Positions 9,886-21,463 of a stretch of 64,000 nucleotides of DNA are shown here, piece by piece (the stretch's first letter is position 1; each line of letters starts with the position of its first letter). The stretch is from Triangularia verruculosa (lineage: Eukaryota > Ascomycota > Sordariomycetes > Sordariales > Podosporaceae). A model generated the notes under the pieces. The model saw nothing but the letters and a program-made list of their open reading frames with translations, made no database searches and had not been told where the DNA came from. The DNA lies in the NCBI GenBank assembly GCA_033296885.1, contig MU863943.1, positions 62,001-126,000 on the forward strand, given 5' to 3'. The translations under genes were made by a program, and so were the position numbers.

Positions 9886-12800
9886 GACAAGAAGCGAGGC
9901 GAGCACTGGTATAAATAGAGGCGACCAGAAGTGTAAAGGAAGGCCGTCCGGCTAGGAGCCTTGCAGCCTAGAGTTGGAAATGTTGATAGTAGGACAGAAG
10001 CCGTCCTACACCGAAGAAGTCAAGCAGTAATACAAACAGGCAATGTGACCTAGAGCGAGGACATCACCACCAATGGGGGAGCAGGAAAAACGTGCAAGGC
10101 GAGATCAAGGTTGAAGTTGGGAATTGGAATTTCCAAAAAGAAAGGGGAGATCGACAGAGAGGAGACGGACAGGGCAGTAAATATGGGAGACACTCGGCCA
10201 GCTTACACTCTGGGAGTGTTGGCGCATGTCTGAGGGTGAGAACGAGACTGAGGGTGGTACTCACATACGAGGCAGTGCTGCACATTCCTCTCCTGGATGT
10301 CTATCCTACAGCTGAGTCGGGCAAAGCGTGGTGCTCGAGGCTGCAGAGGTGCATAGTCTCACACATAGAAACCGGGCCCAGGTGAGAGGATGAGGAGCTA
10401 CCCTGTGCTGGAAAAGCAGGTAACCTTGACGAGACCGGATCCGACTGGTCTGATCTGTCCCAACGCCATGGAGCTTTAGAGTCGTCGACTTGTGATAGGC
10501 TCCGGGAGATCGGACAGCTACAGTTTGGCGCACAAGCCGGGCAATGATGGAGTGGTGATCCAGCCTGTAGAGCAGCATGCTCAGCGTGTCTCGTGCATGC
10601 TGGATTCCAGCAAGTCAGTGCCCGGTTTGTAGTCGACGTGCTGTGACTGGCTGGGTGCGGGCATAGAACGCTGTGGCTGGTCTTCACACTGCATCACGGC
10701 TTGGCGGTCAAGCTGCGGCTATCCGTGAGCATTTGCTTCTCTCACCTCAGCTCCCGTGAGGGTTTTGAGGGGCAATTCCACAGCATGCCGCGGAAGGGGG
10801 AAGCATGTTGTGCCGTGTTTTGACGAGAAAAAAAAAGGTTTGGGCGTCAATGTGTTGTCCGTCTGAGCAGCCAAACCGTTGAAGTTGGCGAGGCCTCTGA
10901 CAAGATAGAGCCAAGGTGAACAGAAGTCGGGCGTATCTGGACAAGCGGGGCAATATGCATCGCTGACAACCATCCAATGTCAGCTCTGGACATGTCGGAA
11001 GGGTGCAGAATGGGACTAGACAAGGCCACGATGGTCTTCTCGGCCATAATTGCCCTCAATGGCGGCTGCGGGCCTCACTTCCTCAAGCAGAGATTCTGCC
11101 ATCTGCCTTCCCAGACATCTGTACAACGACGATGTGTTTCGTAGAGAACTCCTGCATCAGGCCGAGATGTAGAAAGAACACAGCAGATGCAGGAAGACAG
11201 AGTGGTTCGATATCGACAATAGTAGGATCGATCAGAGTCGGGAAAAGTTGACAAGGCTGTGGGACAAAAGGTCGGTACCCTCTTAGAAGATCGAGGCTGT
11301 GGTTGGCATCGCTCTGTAAGCTGTGAGGTTGAATCCGACTACCCCGCATTTCGTGCAAGTGGTGATAGTTCAGGTATGGTAGACAGCCAACAATACGTGA
11401 AAAATGGCTTAGGCAAGAGCGGTAGTCTACTGAGGCTGTCGTGAGAACGTGAGCTTTGCTTGCAAGATGTGAGAGCGGAAGCCCAGAACCGTTTCTCCGG
11501 CTGGCAGTCAATGTCAAAAAATCGCTCCAATGGACGGGATGAAAACACTGCGCAATCTCAATAACAGAGAACTGCTCAAGACGCTAGAAGCTATCGGCAA
11601 TCGTGGCACCCCTGCCAGCCGACAGGGGAACGTTACAACTGCCGCGGGCGCTGTGCCGTAACCGTGCAACGGACCGCCAAGTCCACGCGATCGAGCTTGG
11701 CTGCAAACAGGAAAGCTTCAACGCTCACAGCAAGGCTCTCCGTTTTCCCCTCCAGACCCTTTTTCTTTCCATTTAATTATAGCAGCTTCTCGCCGACTCC
11801 TCCTCCTCCTCCTGCAGGCCGGGCATATCAACCGAGTGCATTGCATCAGATGCTCCGGCAGCACGAACCGGGTGCGGTAAGGTACACTGAGGCGGAGGGG
11901 CCTCTCCTTTGGGCATACCGGTACTGCTCAGCAGACGGCCAGGAACACCCCACGATGACATCTCTTGTGTTTCCCACTTGAACAATTCAGTCTTCCACGC
12001 TTCATTTCGCCATAGCACAAGTCTGACCAGCCGTCTCGCTTGTCCCACATTCTCCGGTGTTGCTTCCAGCTTGGGAATACTACCCATAGGCTCAAATCAA
12101 GAGGCGAATCCCGACCCCGCGAGATATTGCTTCTCTGCGGCCTGTAGATTGCGATGTCTGCCCCCAGATTTCTGCTCTTCCTCCTGCCCAAACGGCGGCT
12201 CTTTATACCCACAACAGTCAGGAGTCATCTGTAAGTACCCGGAAGGACAGTCATCAGGAATTGGCTGTCCTCGCGAAAGCGGCAAGCTTTGGCCAGCTTC
12301 CAGACGGACACAGTTCGCTCAAGTCGTCCGACAGCCGGTTTTTCCTTGGGGACGTCGAGACGAAAACGGGTATGCCAGGACGCTTGTTATAGTTGTAGCC
12401 AGACACTGCCGGACCTCGAGGTTCCTTGGTTTGGCCGATGAAGTGATGGCGAACGGGCTCGACCCCAGTGTCCCAGCCAATGACCTTGGCCCAGGCTGCA
12501 CATCCCTGCCGCACACAGCAGCCTGCCAAGCGTATTGATGCTCCCGCCAGCTCAATCCGCCCGAGAACCCTGGAGGTGTGCGAGGTGCGGCCAGGGCATC
12601 TCCCCCATGAACAGCCGACCAATCGCAACATGCGCCGTCCTGTCCCCCAGATTGAGTCCGTAACGGTGCCAGTCCGATAACTTTCGATTCTTGCGCGCCG
12701 TGATTTCTCCCGGCTGTTTGACGAATCCGTGGCTGGGCCTGGGTCATTCCAAGAAGCAAGACCTGCTGCTGCTGCTGCTGTTGCAGAAGCGCTCCTCCTG

Positions 12801-13113
12801 TCTAGCTTGTCCTTTTCAGCCGGAGGGCGGACTGGAACCTCACCTGCCAACCACCCATGCACCTATCCAACACCACCAACCAACGCACAGCAGACGGGAC
12901 CTGGATATCATTTAGTAAACCGCCAACGCCACATCTTGGGTCTATTTGAGAAGCTTCTCCTCGATATTTCGCTGCTGGGAACATCAAGGAAGGGGGTCGA
13001 TGACTCCGCTGATAACCATCACCAGTCAATGAATCGTCGATGGTGCTGGCGCAAGCGGTTCATCTGATCCTCGGAGCACTGCTAGCCAGAACAACTACTA
13101 TAACACCACAGCC
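9886..13113. other. Long gene-poor interval upstream of the DUF7820-like gene
   Basis: About 3.2 kb with no supported gene. The longest frames, 11909-12538 (+, 209 codons) and 12254-12862 (-, 202 codons), overlap antiparallel and look like chance frames in GC-rich DNA. A (CTG)n tract lies at 12762-12780. The last few hundred bases probably form the promoter and 5' UTR of the gene at 13114. Confidence 0.45.
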
Positions 13114-15716
13114 ATGGATTTACCACCAAACAAAGCCGATCAGCCCGAACGGAGGGTATCAACGAGGAACTCGCTGAGGATATCAGTAATTAGTGCAGAT
13201 GAGGACCCAGAGTTGGCTGCCATGGGAATGGTGGCGGACGGATTCAGACCTGTCCAGACCGGCCTCGAAGTTCAACCTCCATCGACACCGTCTCTTGCCT
13301 CGGGATCCAGTACACTTCTTGGCGAGGGAAGCCCAGAGTCGGCACGAATAGGACGTTCTCCCAGTATATCGAAGCCACCCAGGCCACGAGATACATCATC
13401 AACACGGCAAGATGGCGGGCCAGAACGCGATGAGGAGTCCGCGAATTTGACCAGACAGTTGAGCGGATCTACAGAATCTACAACCTATCTGGCACCAGAA
13501 AGCCCTTATAGGGGTCCGTCTGGTCCGTCGCATCCTTACCAGATGTATCCCCAGAACGTGAGGATGGCAAGGACCATGAGCACTACGACATCATCAACGC
13601 TTCCAACATCAGAGTCATCCTACACTGGCCCCCGTGGCCCAAGCCACCCATATGGTCTCTATCCACAAGGTGATGTGACAGAAACAGGAGCTGCCGCAGT
13701 TCCGACAATTCCTTTGGGGTTTCACGGTCTACCCGACCAATATAGGCGGCAAGTTGGAGCAGACGGCGAGGAGGCCGGTGATATAATAGGGCCAGACGGC
13801 CACACCGAACAGTTACCTCCCTACACACGATATCCAGATGAAGCATATGCTCGCAAAGTGGCGGCTGCCGATGCCTCCGCGCCCATCGGAGTGGTGCAAG
13901 GCATGACAGATACGACAAATTCTGCGCCAGCCGTGGCAACCACACCCCCATCGACAATAACATCCGGTTCCACGATTGTCGGCGCTGGGGGGCTTGGATT
14001 AGCCACACGAAATCCAGAATTCGATTCTACCGACGATCTCGGGTCACCACAATCCCGCCTCTCATCACGGAGTTTTACCTCGGACAGCAGTAATCGGGTT
14101 ATCAAACCATATGAAGCAGTTGCCAACGAAAAGGGGGAGCAGCCCAAGAGTTGGAAGCTATGGATGAGACGGAAACTGTGTGGCGTAGTCCCATACTGGG
14201 CGATATGTCTGACTTTGGCGATTCTATTGGTAGTGGGTGTGGTTTTGGGCTCAGTCATCGGCACTTTCTTATCCAAACAGAAACGGCCAACGCGAAAGGA
14301 TGGCTCATGGTGAGCAGGCCGAAGCTCTTGAGCGCTGTCCTAGATGTACTAATCATGGCTTTTAGGTCGCCCATCAACTCGCCTGCTCCCATACCAACAT
14401 TTGGCGCCATTCCCATCTCGCCGCCAGCTGATCTGCAGCCATTACCCGTCGGTACATTCAGTATGCCGCTGACCACTAACCGCATATCCAACACTTGCTT
14501 CCAAGACCCGACACTCTCGCAAGCTTGGAACTGTTTCCTAGTCATTGCAGGTTTGCATCTGACAATAGAGGAGAAGAATGGCGAGCATAGCATGTCGCTC
14601 AACTGCAATCATTCGTTCACCCTGTTGAATAACGTATACTCTTATGGTGAACAGCCACCACTGATCGAGAAACCTGTCACATTAGGACTGGTGAACGACA
14701 CATTCGAGCCTACCCGCGGGCCGGCCTTCTACAAGATGCTGACCTACGACAAGACGGTCGTTCTCCCCGAGGCCGCCCTCTCGCCAACGATTCCCTCCAC
14801 CACCAAGCGCAACATTCATAACCTGGCTGGCATGTCGGATTTCAAGCGCAAGAACATCGCCAAACCAGGAGATAAGCCATGGGTTTGCAGATGGCCGGAC
14901 ACCTACCTAGAGGTGTTCATCTACCCGCACCAGAACTCGAGCTGGTCTGGGATACCACCACTGTCGGCAGGAGGTCCAGGACGAGGACCGTTTCCGTCTT
15001 TCTTTACCTCAACCACAACATCATCATTACTGTCTTCAATGACAGAACCAACGCAGACGCCGCCACCACCACCACCACCACCACCACCACCACCAGGGGA
15101 GACACCACCCCCGCCGCCGCCGGCACCATCAGCTTCGCCGGTCCCTGTTGGGGCCGAGAACCCAAACAACCAAGTCCCTCCGCCCGGTGAGGGCAATCAC
15201 ACCCCCGAGGGTGCGTTGCCAACAAATACCAAACCAAAAGGCTACTGGCCTGACCCGCGCGATTCCAAGACGCTCGAGTCCCCACCATCCGCCACGTCGA
15301 CAGGAGGATTTGGGTCAGGATGGGGACCAATAGACGAGAACTTCACGCCGCCACCACCTGGCTACCCGAGGGTCATCAAGCTGGCAGAACGAAGGGTCCC
15401 AACCACGGGGACGACAGCACGCGTGCCGGAGTGTACCCAGATGGAAATCACTGGACATGCGCAGGAGGCGAAGGTGGTGACGGATGGCAAGGGGAAGCCA
15501 GTGACTATCAAGATTTTGGAAAACGAACAACAATTTGTCGGGCCTTTTGGGAGAGGGCCGGGTGGTGGACCTGTCGAGCAAGTGAGGAAGAGGGAGGGGG
15601 AGGGGGAGCAAATGAGCGGGGGGCAGGGTGGTGAGGGGAGTAACTATCAGGTTGCTGCTGGGGGGCCGCCGGCTGCGGATATGAGTCCGTGTGGGTGTAT
15701 GTGGTTTGTCACTTGA
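13114..15716 (+). CDS. Single-pass membrane protein with proline-rich extracellular part (DUF7820-like)
   Basis: Predicted 848 aa from two exons (13114-14309 and 14366-15716). The 56-nt intron has donor GTGAGC and acceptor TTTTAG and completes a Trp codon. Residues 1-360 are Ser/Thr/Pro-rich and probably cytosolic, with a duplicated motif SSYTGPRGPSHPYGLYPQ / SPYRGPSGPSHPYQMYPQ. A single hydrophobic helix lies at about 361-385 (YWAICLTLAILLVVGVVLG), preceded by basic residues. After it comes a conserved-looking domain with cysteines (ISNTCFQDP, AWNCFL, SLNCNHSF, KPWVCRWPDTYLEVF), then a 12-residue proline run and a disordered tail. The domain resembles the fungal DUF7820 family, from memory. 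Function is unknown. The topology suggests a cell-surface or secretory-membrane protein. Confidence 0.85.
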
Positions 15717-16326
15717 AAATACACCTGTCCACACTTTGGATGGACGAGTTCATCGCGTTTCTACTAACTTCAAATATCTTTCATCTTTTGGTTTGGGCAT
15801 CAAAAACGGCATCTTCACTAGGGACGGTGGTGGTCAGGCTGCAGGCGTTTTGCGTTGGGGATATTTTGGTGGTGGAAATCAGGCAACTGCAAGTATATAG
15901 CATATCACAGACATTGACGGCGGGGATCTTGAAGGGAATAGGAGGACGGATGGCGATTTTGGAAATGGGAAAATTGGGTGGACGGGGAGCATTGATCCCA
16001 ACTGTCGCTTTTGGATTTTTTTGCGATAAGATTTGACACAACCCGCATGTACTTTCGGATTTCATGATACAAGAGGGTTGCGCAATTTCTTGTTGTTAAG
16101 GCTCGGTTGTTAGGTACTATCTTTCTGCTGTCTCCAAAACACCTTTTCTTCTTCATTCGTGGATACCAATTACTTTTTGAGCGGTTTGTTTGGCGCGTGT
16201 TGACACGAGACGAATTTGGCGAGAATAAAAATTGATTATATATCGTTCTCACGCTCATGATTATGCCTGACCACGTTGGTTTTACGGAAACTGGAAATCA
16301 CACCACATTTGTCTTGCAGCAACCCC
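15717..16326. other. Convergent 3' intergenic region
   Basis: Lies between the 3' ends of the DUF7820-like gene (+) and the CCDC174 gene (-). No gene seen; both 3' UTRs are expected here. Confidence 0.5.
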
Positions 16327-17409
16327 TCAAACCTCTTTCTCATCCTGCTCTTTTCTATTTCCCTCCTTCCCGCCCTCCCCCTCTCCCCCAATCCCACCCC
16401 CCAAAACACCCTCCAACCCCTCCAAAAACCTCTTCGCCTCCCTCCCCGCCCTCCTCTCCCCAACCTCCCTCCTCCTCCTCTCCACCTCCCTCCTCCTCTC
16501 CTCCACCTCCCTCCTCCTCCTCTCCCTCTCCTTTTCCAACTTCTCCCTCTCCCTCTCCGTCCTCTCCCTTTCCCTCTCCAACCCCTCCATCTCTTTTTTC
16601 CGTACCTCCCCATCCTGACTAAACTTATAAAACCCCGTCCCCTTCGTCCTCACCTCCCAATCAGCATCATAATACGTCTCCTTTGGCGGCGTAGCCGACC
16701 GATCCCTCTTCCTAGCCAACTCCTCCATTTCTTCGGTGCCGCTAAAAGCCTGGGTCTGGACGGTGTCCCCAAAGATAAGATCAGAAGGGACAGAGATTGG
16801 CCGTCCGGCCATTTTGTCCAGGTCGATTTTGGAGGCGGCGGCGCGGTCGAGGGTGGCTTTTTGGGAGGGGGTTATGAGGCGGGTGCGGTTGTATTCGTCG
16901 GTGTATTCGATGGTGGCTTCTTCTTCTTCTTCTTCTGGTTCTGGGGAGGAAGAGTGGGAGGGGGAATGGGGGGAAGGGGAAAGGGGATTGGATTCAGCCC
17001 ATTTGCGGTCAAAGTCGACGAGACCGTATTCTTTGCCGATGTAATCGCCTCGTTGCATGGCGGAGTAGAGAGCGGATTTGGATTCGAGTTTTGCGCGGGA
17101 GAGGGCTAGGTCTGAGGGGGGGAGGGAGGAGGAGGAGGAGGGAGCGGGGGGTTTGAGGGTGAGGGGGGCATTTTGGTTGGATGGGGGTGGGTGTTTGCGT
17201 TTGATTTTGACGGATTGGAAGAGGGAGTCGGTTTTGGATTTGGAGGGGCGGGGGCGGCCGGTGGTTGTTGGGGTGGTGGTGGAGGAGGCGAGGAGGGAGG
17301 TGAGTTGGGAGGTGAAGGCTAGGGAGCCTGATATGTCCGAGAACGAGGTCTTTTTCTTTTTGGCGGGGGGTGGTTGGCCGTATAAGTGAGGGTCTTGGGG
17401 ACGGGGCAT
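16327..17409 (-). CDS. CCDC174-family nuclear protein
   Basis: A 360-aa single-exon protein. The core motifs of CCDC174 are visible in order: a short basic N-terminus, KSALYSAMQRGDYIGKEYG, the acidic run before ATIEYTDEYNRTRLI, and YYDADWEVRTKGTGFYKFSQ. A long Arg/Glu coiled coil follows (about residues 275-330). In animals CCDC174 is nuclear and linked to the exon-junction complex and splicing; that role is family knowledge. I use the ATG at 17409, because the 75 codons upstream in frame do not look like family sequence. The coding strand is C-rich in its first half and G-rich in its last third (see findings). Confidence 0.87.
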   Translation of the reverse strand: MPRPQDPHLYGQPPPAKKKKTSFSDISGSLAFTSQLTSLLASSTTTPTTTGRPRPSKSKTDSLFQSVKIKRKHPPPSNQNAPLTLKPPAPSSSSSLPPSDLALSRAKLESKSALYSAMQRGDYIGKEYGLVDFDRKWAESNPLSPSPHSPSHSSSPEPEEEEEEATIEYTDEYNRTRLITPSQKATLDRAAASKIDLDKMAGRPISVPSDLIFGDTVQTQAFSGTEEMEELARKRDRSATPPKETYYDADWEVRTKGTGFYKFSQDGEVRKKEMEGLERERERTEREREKLEKERERRRREVEERRREVERRRREVGERRAGREAKRFLEGLEGVLGGGIGGEGEGGKEGNRKEQDEKEV

Positions 17410-18026
17410 GACGGTTGTGATGGCAGTGATGGCAGTGATGGTGAGGAAATTGTGAGATAAGGCGGCATGAATGTTGTGAGTGAGAAGAGTGAGAAAATGA
17501 CGGTGTCGTCGCGGTGATGTTTGCCGATGAGTTTGATGATGAAATAAATGCCAAAGATGAACTGAGATGGCACAGTGCGGGCTTGAGCTCGCATGCTCTA
17601 ATGTAGCTCTAATGTAGCTGGCGCATCTTGGCACAGTTCAGCCAGTGTGCGCCCGACAGCCCGTCCCCAGTCGTCATGCACCTCGATTGGTTTTCCCCTC
17701 GACCCAAGAGAACGGCACCATACCTTATTATAACCGCATAAACCTTGATTCCTCGTGGCCTCCCTGGCTTCGCTGCCCCCCCACACACGCGCCGCCCACA
17801 CTCTCTTGTTCTTCTTAATTGCTCGTTCCCGTCCTCCTCCCAAGCTTGACAGAGGCGGCCCTGATGGAAGTGTATCACATATCCGAACAGCTCGTCCCTA
17901 CCTATGCATTGCTCCTGAACCTGTTGCCATCTCGCTCTTTACGATACCCTGTTGCTTATACACATAGCTCATCTTCTTGAACGACGCGACCGCCATCAAG
18001 CTCGCATTTTGCTCCACGCATTCGAG
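17410..18026. other. Divergent promoter region
   Basis: Separates the CCDC174 gene (-) from the small membrane-protein gene (+), so it should hold both promoters and 5' UTRs. A short repeated sequence, CTAATGTAGCT, occurs twice in tandem near 17598-17620. No other gene seen. Confidence 0.5.
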
Positions 18027-18397
18027 ATGGCCGGCTTCTTGGAGTTAGTCGCTTGGATCTACTACGCGATGACCGAGCCAAGCTGGATCCCATCACAGTT
18101 TCACCCCTTCCTTCATGGGATCTCTGGCTTCTTTGTGCGTCCGAGCCCAAGCATGCATGTCATCACCTAGCTAACCTGTCCTAGATGACTCTTGGTTCTC
18201 TCTTCATCGTTCCGATCATTTGTCTCGTCATCTACGACATCACTCTCTACCTATTCAGATTGACCGGATCTGCGTGCCAAACATTTACGAATGCGCTCCG
18301 AGCCCACCAAACTGCCCAGACACAACCGCCGAAGCCTCCTATAAACGGAAACGGATCGGTCGCGAACGGACATGTCAAACCTGAAAAGACACAGTAA
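18027..18397 (+). CDS. Small two-helix membrane protein, unknown function
   Basis: Predicted 106 aa from two exons (18027-18134 and 18185-18397). The 50-nt intron has donor GTGCGT and acceptor CCTAG, with GCTAAC just upstream of the acceptor. I do not recognise the family. A hydrophobic, aromatic N-terminal segment (FLELVAWIYYAM) is followed by HPFLHGISGFF and a second strong helix (LGSLFIVPIICLVIYDITLY). A hydrophilic, Gln/Pro/Asn-rich C-terminus follows and is probably cytosolic. The start ATG is in the context GAGATGG. The splice gives one continuous hydrophobic domain, which supports the model. Confidence 0.65.
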
Positions 18398-18521
18398 TAT
18401 GGCCGTCGTGGTTGGATAGGGACGGAGTACATGGGATGTGGGAAGGAAACAAGCATAACCAAGCGAGCAATGAATTCTTTTTCGACTGCCATGAAAGGCT
18501 TGAAATACTGCTGAATTTTCT

Positions 18522-19679
18522 TTAAGCGATCTGAGAGAGAACCTTGAGGAGGTCGCTGGTGACGCCCATAGCCGTGACCTCACCGCCGGCGCCGGCGCCC
18601 TGGATGATCAAGGGGTTGCTTCCGTACCGCTTAGTGTAGAAGCTAATGATGTTGTCGCTACCCTTCAGCGCCGCAATGGGGTGGGAGAGATCGAACTTCT
18701 CAAGTCCAACCTTGACCTGCTTGGTGGTCACGTCGATGCTGCCCACAAACCGAACAACCTTACCTTCCTTCTCGGCCGCCGCCTTGGTCTCCTCCATCTG
18801 AGAGTCAAAAGCAGGGAGCTTCTCGAGGAACTCGTCGCCGGTGGCAACAGACTCGAGCTCCTTGGGGATCAAGCTCTGCACGGGGAACGAGGTTGGGGAC
18901 TCGACCTCGAGACCGGCAAGACGGGCGAGGATGGTGAGCTTGCGTGCAACGTCCAGACCGTTGAGGTCGTCACGCGGGTCAGGCTCGGTGTAGCCAAGCT
19001 CCTTGGCCTTCTTCACCTCGGCAGACCACTGACCACCCTTGCCGGAGGTGGGGGCGAAAGAGTTGAAGAGGAAGGACATGGTGCCGCTGAAGACACCCTC
19101 GATCTTGGTAACCTCATCACCGGTGTTCACCAAGTCGTTGAGGGTCGAGATAACGGGAAGGCCAGCACCGACGGAAGACTCGTGGTAGACCTTGGCGCCA
19201 GACTGTTCGGCAGCGCTGAAGATCTCCTGCCAGAGCTTGTAGGAGCCAGAGAAGGCCTTCTTGTTGGGGGTGACAATGCTGATGCCATTGCTAAGGAAGA
19301 GGGGGTACGCATCGGCAACGTCCTGGGAGCTGGTGTTGTCGACGAGGACGGTCTTGGAGCCGGAGGACTTGAGGTACTCGATCAGCTTGGGAGGGGCCAG
19401 GGGAGCCTGGGAGGACGAGGCAAGGTTGGAGGTAACATCGTTGATGGCAATGGCGGCGTAATCGGAGTTGTAGATAGCCTTCTTGCTGGTGCTGACGTAG
19501 GTGAGGACGAGTTTTGGGCTGGGTCTACGCTGAGCGAGCGTCTCGAGTTGACCGAGGAAGCACTTTCCTACCCCGCCAGCGCCTGAAAGGTCATAGCTGT
19601 AAGCACAAATTCAGAAGACAGCAGGCTTTGACTGTTGTCACATACCAATGATGGCAATGTTGACCTGTTTCGCAGCCAT
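18522..19679 (-). CDS. HOM6: Homoserine dehydrogenase
   Basis: Reduces aspartate semialdehyde to homoserine with NAD(P)H, the branch-point step towards threonine and methionine. Predicted 364 aa from exon 1 (19679-19646, MAAKQVNIAII) and exon 2 (19582-18522). The 63-nt intron starts GTATGT and splits the Rossmann motif, so that IIG joins AGGVGKCFLGQL. The family signature GYTEPDPRDDLNGLDVARKL is present, with the acidic and lysine residues used in catalysis. PNKKAFSG and the C-terminal GAGAGGEVTAMGV are also typical. The length matches fungal monofunctional enzymes, which lack the aspartokinase and ACT domains. It is divergent from TRM8 with 383 bp between starts. I found no clear TGACTC (Gcn4/CPC1) box there. 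Confidence 0.97.
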
Positions 19680-20062
19680 TGTGAACTTGGGGGAATAACG
19701 AGAGATTCTGGAGAGATAGAGATGGAATTCTACAGACTGGGATCTAGAATACGACAACAATTGCTCACACTGCATCGCGGGGTACTTTAAAATGTTGCCA
19801 TGCAGCTCTGGCCCGATAGCGGACTCGCGGGGCATGATCCTTGCATGGTGCTTGGTGGAGCCCTGGAGGTGGGATGGGGCCCACTATCAACTTTTAGCTG
19901 CTGGCTCCTGGTCATTAGCTTCTTCAAGTTTGCGCTCTGCATCAAACTCATACAGCGACGATATAAACTCGAGATATCACCACCAAAGAACGACTGAAAA
20001 TTTGGGATCTCTTACCGAACGAATAATTTGATCCGGTAGAATTCATAAATAAATCTGTCAAA
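19680..20062. promoter_or_regulatory. Shared divergent promoter HOM6 / TRM8
   Basis: The two starts are 383 bp apart on opposite strands, so both promoters must lie here. I see no canonical TATA box placed convincingly for either gene and no TGACTC box. Confidence 0.6.
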
Positions 20063-20984
20063 ATGGGCACCAAGAAGAACAAGAAGCAAAAGCGCGAGGA
20101 CTACCGTGCCGCCATGAAGCAAGACGATGTCCTGACCATGCCGCGCAAGAAGTTCTACCGCCAAAGAGCTCACGCCAACCCCTTCTCTGACCATCAATTA
20201 GTCTAGTGAGCCTCTTTTACGTTTAGAAAATGAGATTTGGCTTCACTAACAGACAAGCAGCCCACCACATCCTGACCAAATGGACTGGTCAACACTCTAC
20301 CCAGCCTATGTCGCCCAAGAAGAGCCACAGCCAGAAGCAGCCCCCTCGACAACAGAACAGATCCCAGAGCAAGACCTCTCAGCCCCAGTAAAACCCAAAA
20401 AGCTCACCCAAGACGTCGAAGTAGCCGACATTGGCTGCGGCTTCGGCGGCCTCCTCATCGCCCTCGCCCCCATCATGCCCCAAACCCTCGTCCTGGGCCT
20501 CGAAATCCGCGTCTCGGTGACCCAATTCGTCGAAGACCGCATCAAAGTCCTCCGCCGCCAAAACGAAGAAACCAAAGCCTACCAAAACGTCTCGGTGCTC
20601 CGCGCCAACACGATGAAATTCCTGCCAAACTTCTTCCGGCAAGGACAGCTCTCCAAGATTTTTATCTGTTTTCCCGATCCGCACTTCAAGGCGAGGAAGC
20701 ACAAGCAGAGGATCGTCAGCACGACGTTGAATTCCGAGTATGCGTATGCGGTGAGGCCGGGGGGGATTGTGTACACGATTACGGACGTGCCGGATTTGCA
20801 TGGGTGGATGGTGCAGCATTTTGAGGCGCATCCGATGTTTGAGAGGGTTGGGCTGGAGGAGCAGGAGGGGGATCCGTGTGTGGAGGTTATGAGGAATGCG
20901 ACGGAGGAGGGGAAGAAGGTGGAGAGGAATAAGGGGGAGAAGTTTGTGGCGCTGTTTAGGAGGTTGGAGGATCCTGTATTTTAG
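20063..20984 (+). CDS. TRM8: tRNA (guanine-N7)-methyltransferase catalytic subunit
   Basis: Methylates G46 in the variable loop of tRNAs with the Trm82 WD-repeat partner. Predicted 288 aa from exon 1 (20063-20205) and exon 2 (20261-20984). The 55-nt intron starts GTGAGC, ends AAGCAG and has CACTAAC as branch sequence. The junction rebuilds FSDHQLVYPPHPDQMDW, matching the yeast and human N-terminal block. The AdoMet site is ADIGCGFGGLL, followed by LGLEIRVSVTQFVEDRI. The tRNA-binding and catalytic motif FPDPHFKARKHKQR is intact. The basic N-terminus (MGTKKNKKQKREDYR) is typical. Synonymous codon choice changes sharply near 20660, from C/A-ending to G/T-ending (see findings). Confidence 0.97.
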
Positions 20985-21463
20985 AAGGGGGGGGAGGGAA
21001 AAGGTTAGATAAGAGAGGTTTTGTGTTTTGATACCCAATGCAGAGTGGGTATCTAGACTTTCAAGGGTGTGAGAGGGGTGTCTGTTCTGAAAGAGGACGG
21101 GATTTCTACCTCACGTACGAAATGTGAATCGACATATCAGCCAGTCCACTGGAAGCTGGTTCTATCTTTGCTTTCACAAAGGCCACATGATATAAGGGTT
21201 AGGGTTCCCGCCAAACATCTGATGTCACAGCAAAAGAGCGAGCTGGCAGCAAGGTGACCCCTGCCGAAACCCTGCATGGAGCTACTGGGACCACTGACGC
21301 GATACCCGCTCCTCCTCCGCTATCCCTTCCCCGGCCGGCCTCTTACAAGCACCCGACCAGCTTTGCTTTCTCGGCGAAAACAAAAAAAACAACAACATGC
21401 GATGCGGCAACGACAACAATAACAACACATGCCTGGTTTTGCTTCCGACCGTTTACTCTGGCC
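20985..21463. other. Intergenic, 5' flank of the MDM1-type gene
   Basis: Contains the TRM8 3' UTR and the MDM1 promoter. A telomere-like sequence, AAGGGTTAGGGTT, lies at 21194-21206. A GTG-initiated in-frame extension (from 21254) precedes the chosen ATG; it is low-complexity and probably 5' UTR. Confidence 0.5.

Noticed and set aside
11909..12862. Two antiparallel frames of 209 (+) and 202 (-) codons as possible genes
   Set aside because: They overlap, match no family, contain no domain-like segments, and sit in GC-rich DNA where long chance frames are common.
21254..21463. 70-codon N-terminal extension of the MDM1-type protein
   Set aside because: It starts with GTG and is low-complexity; the ATG at 21464 has a strong context and directly precedes the membrane anchor.
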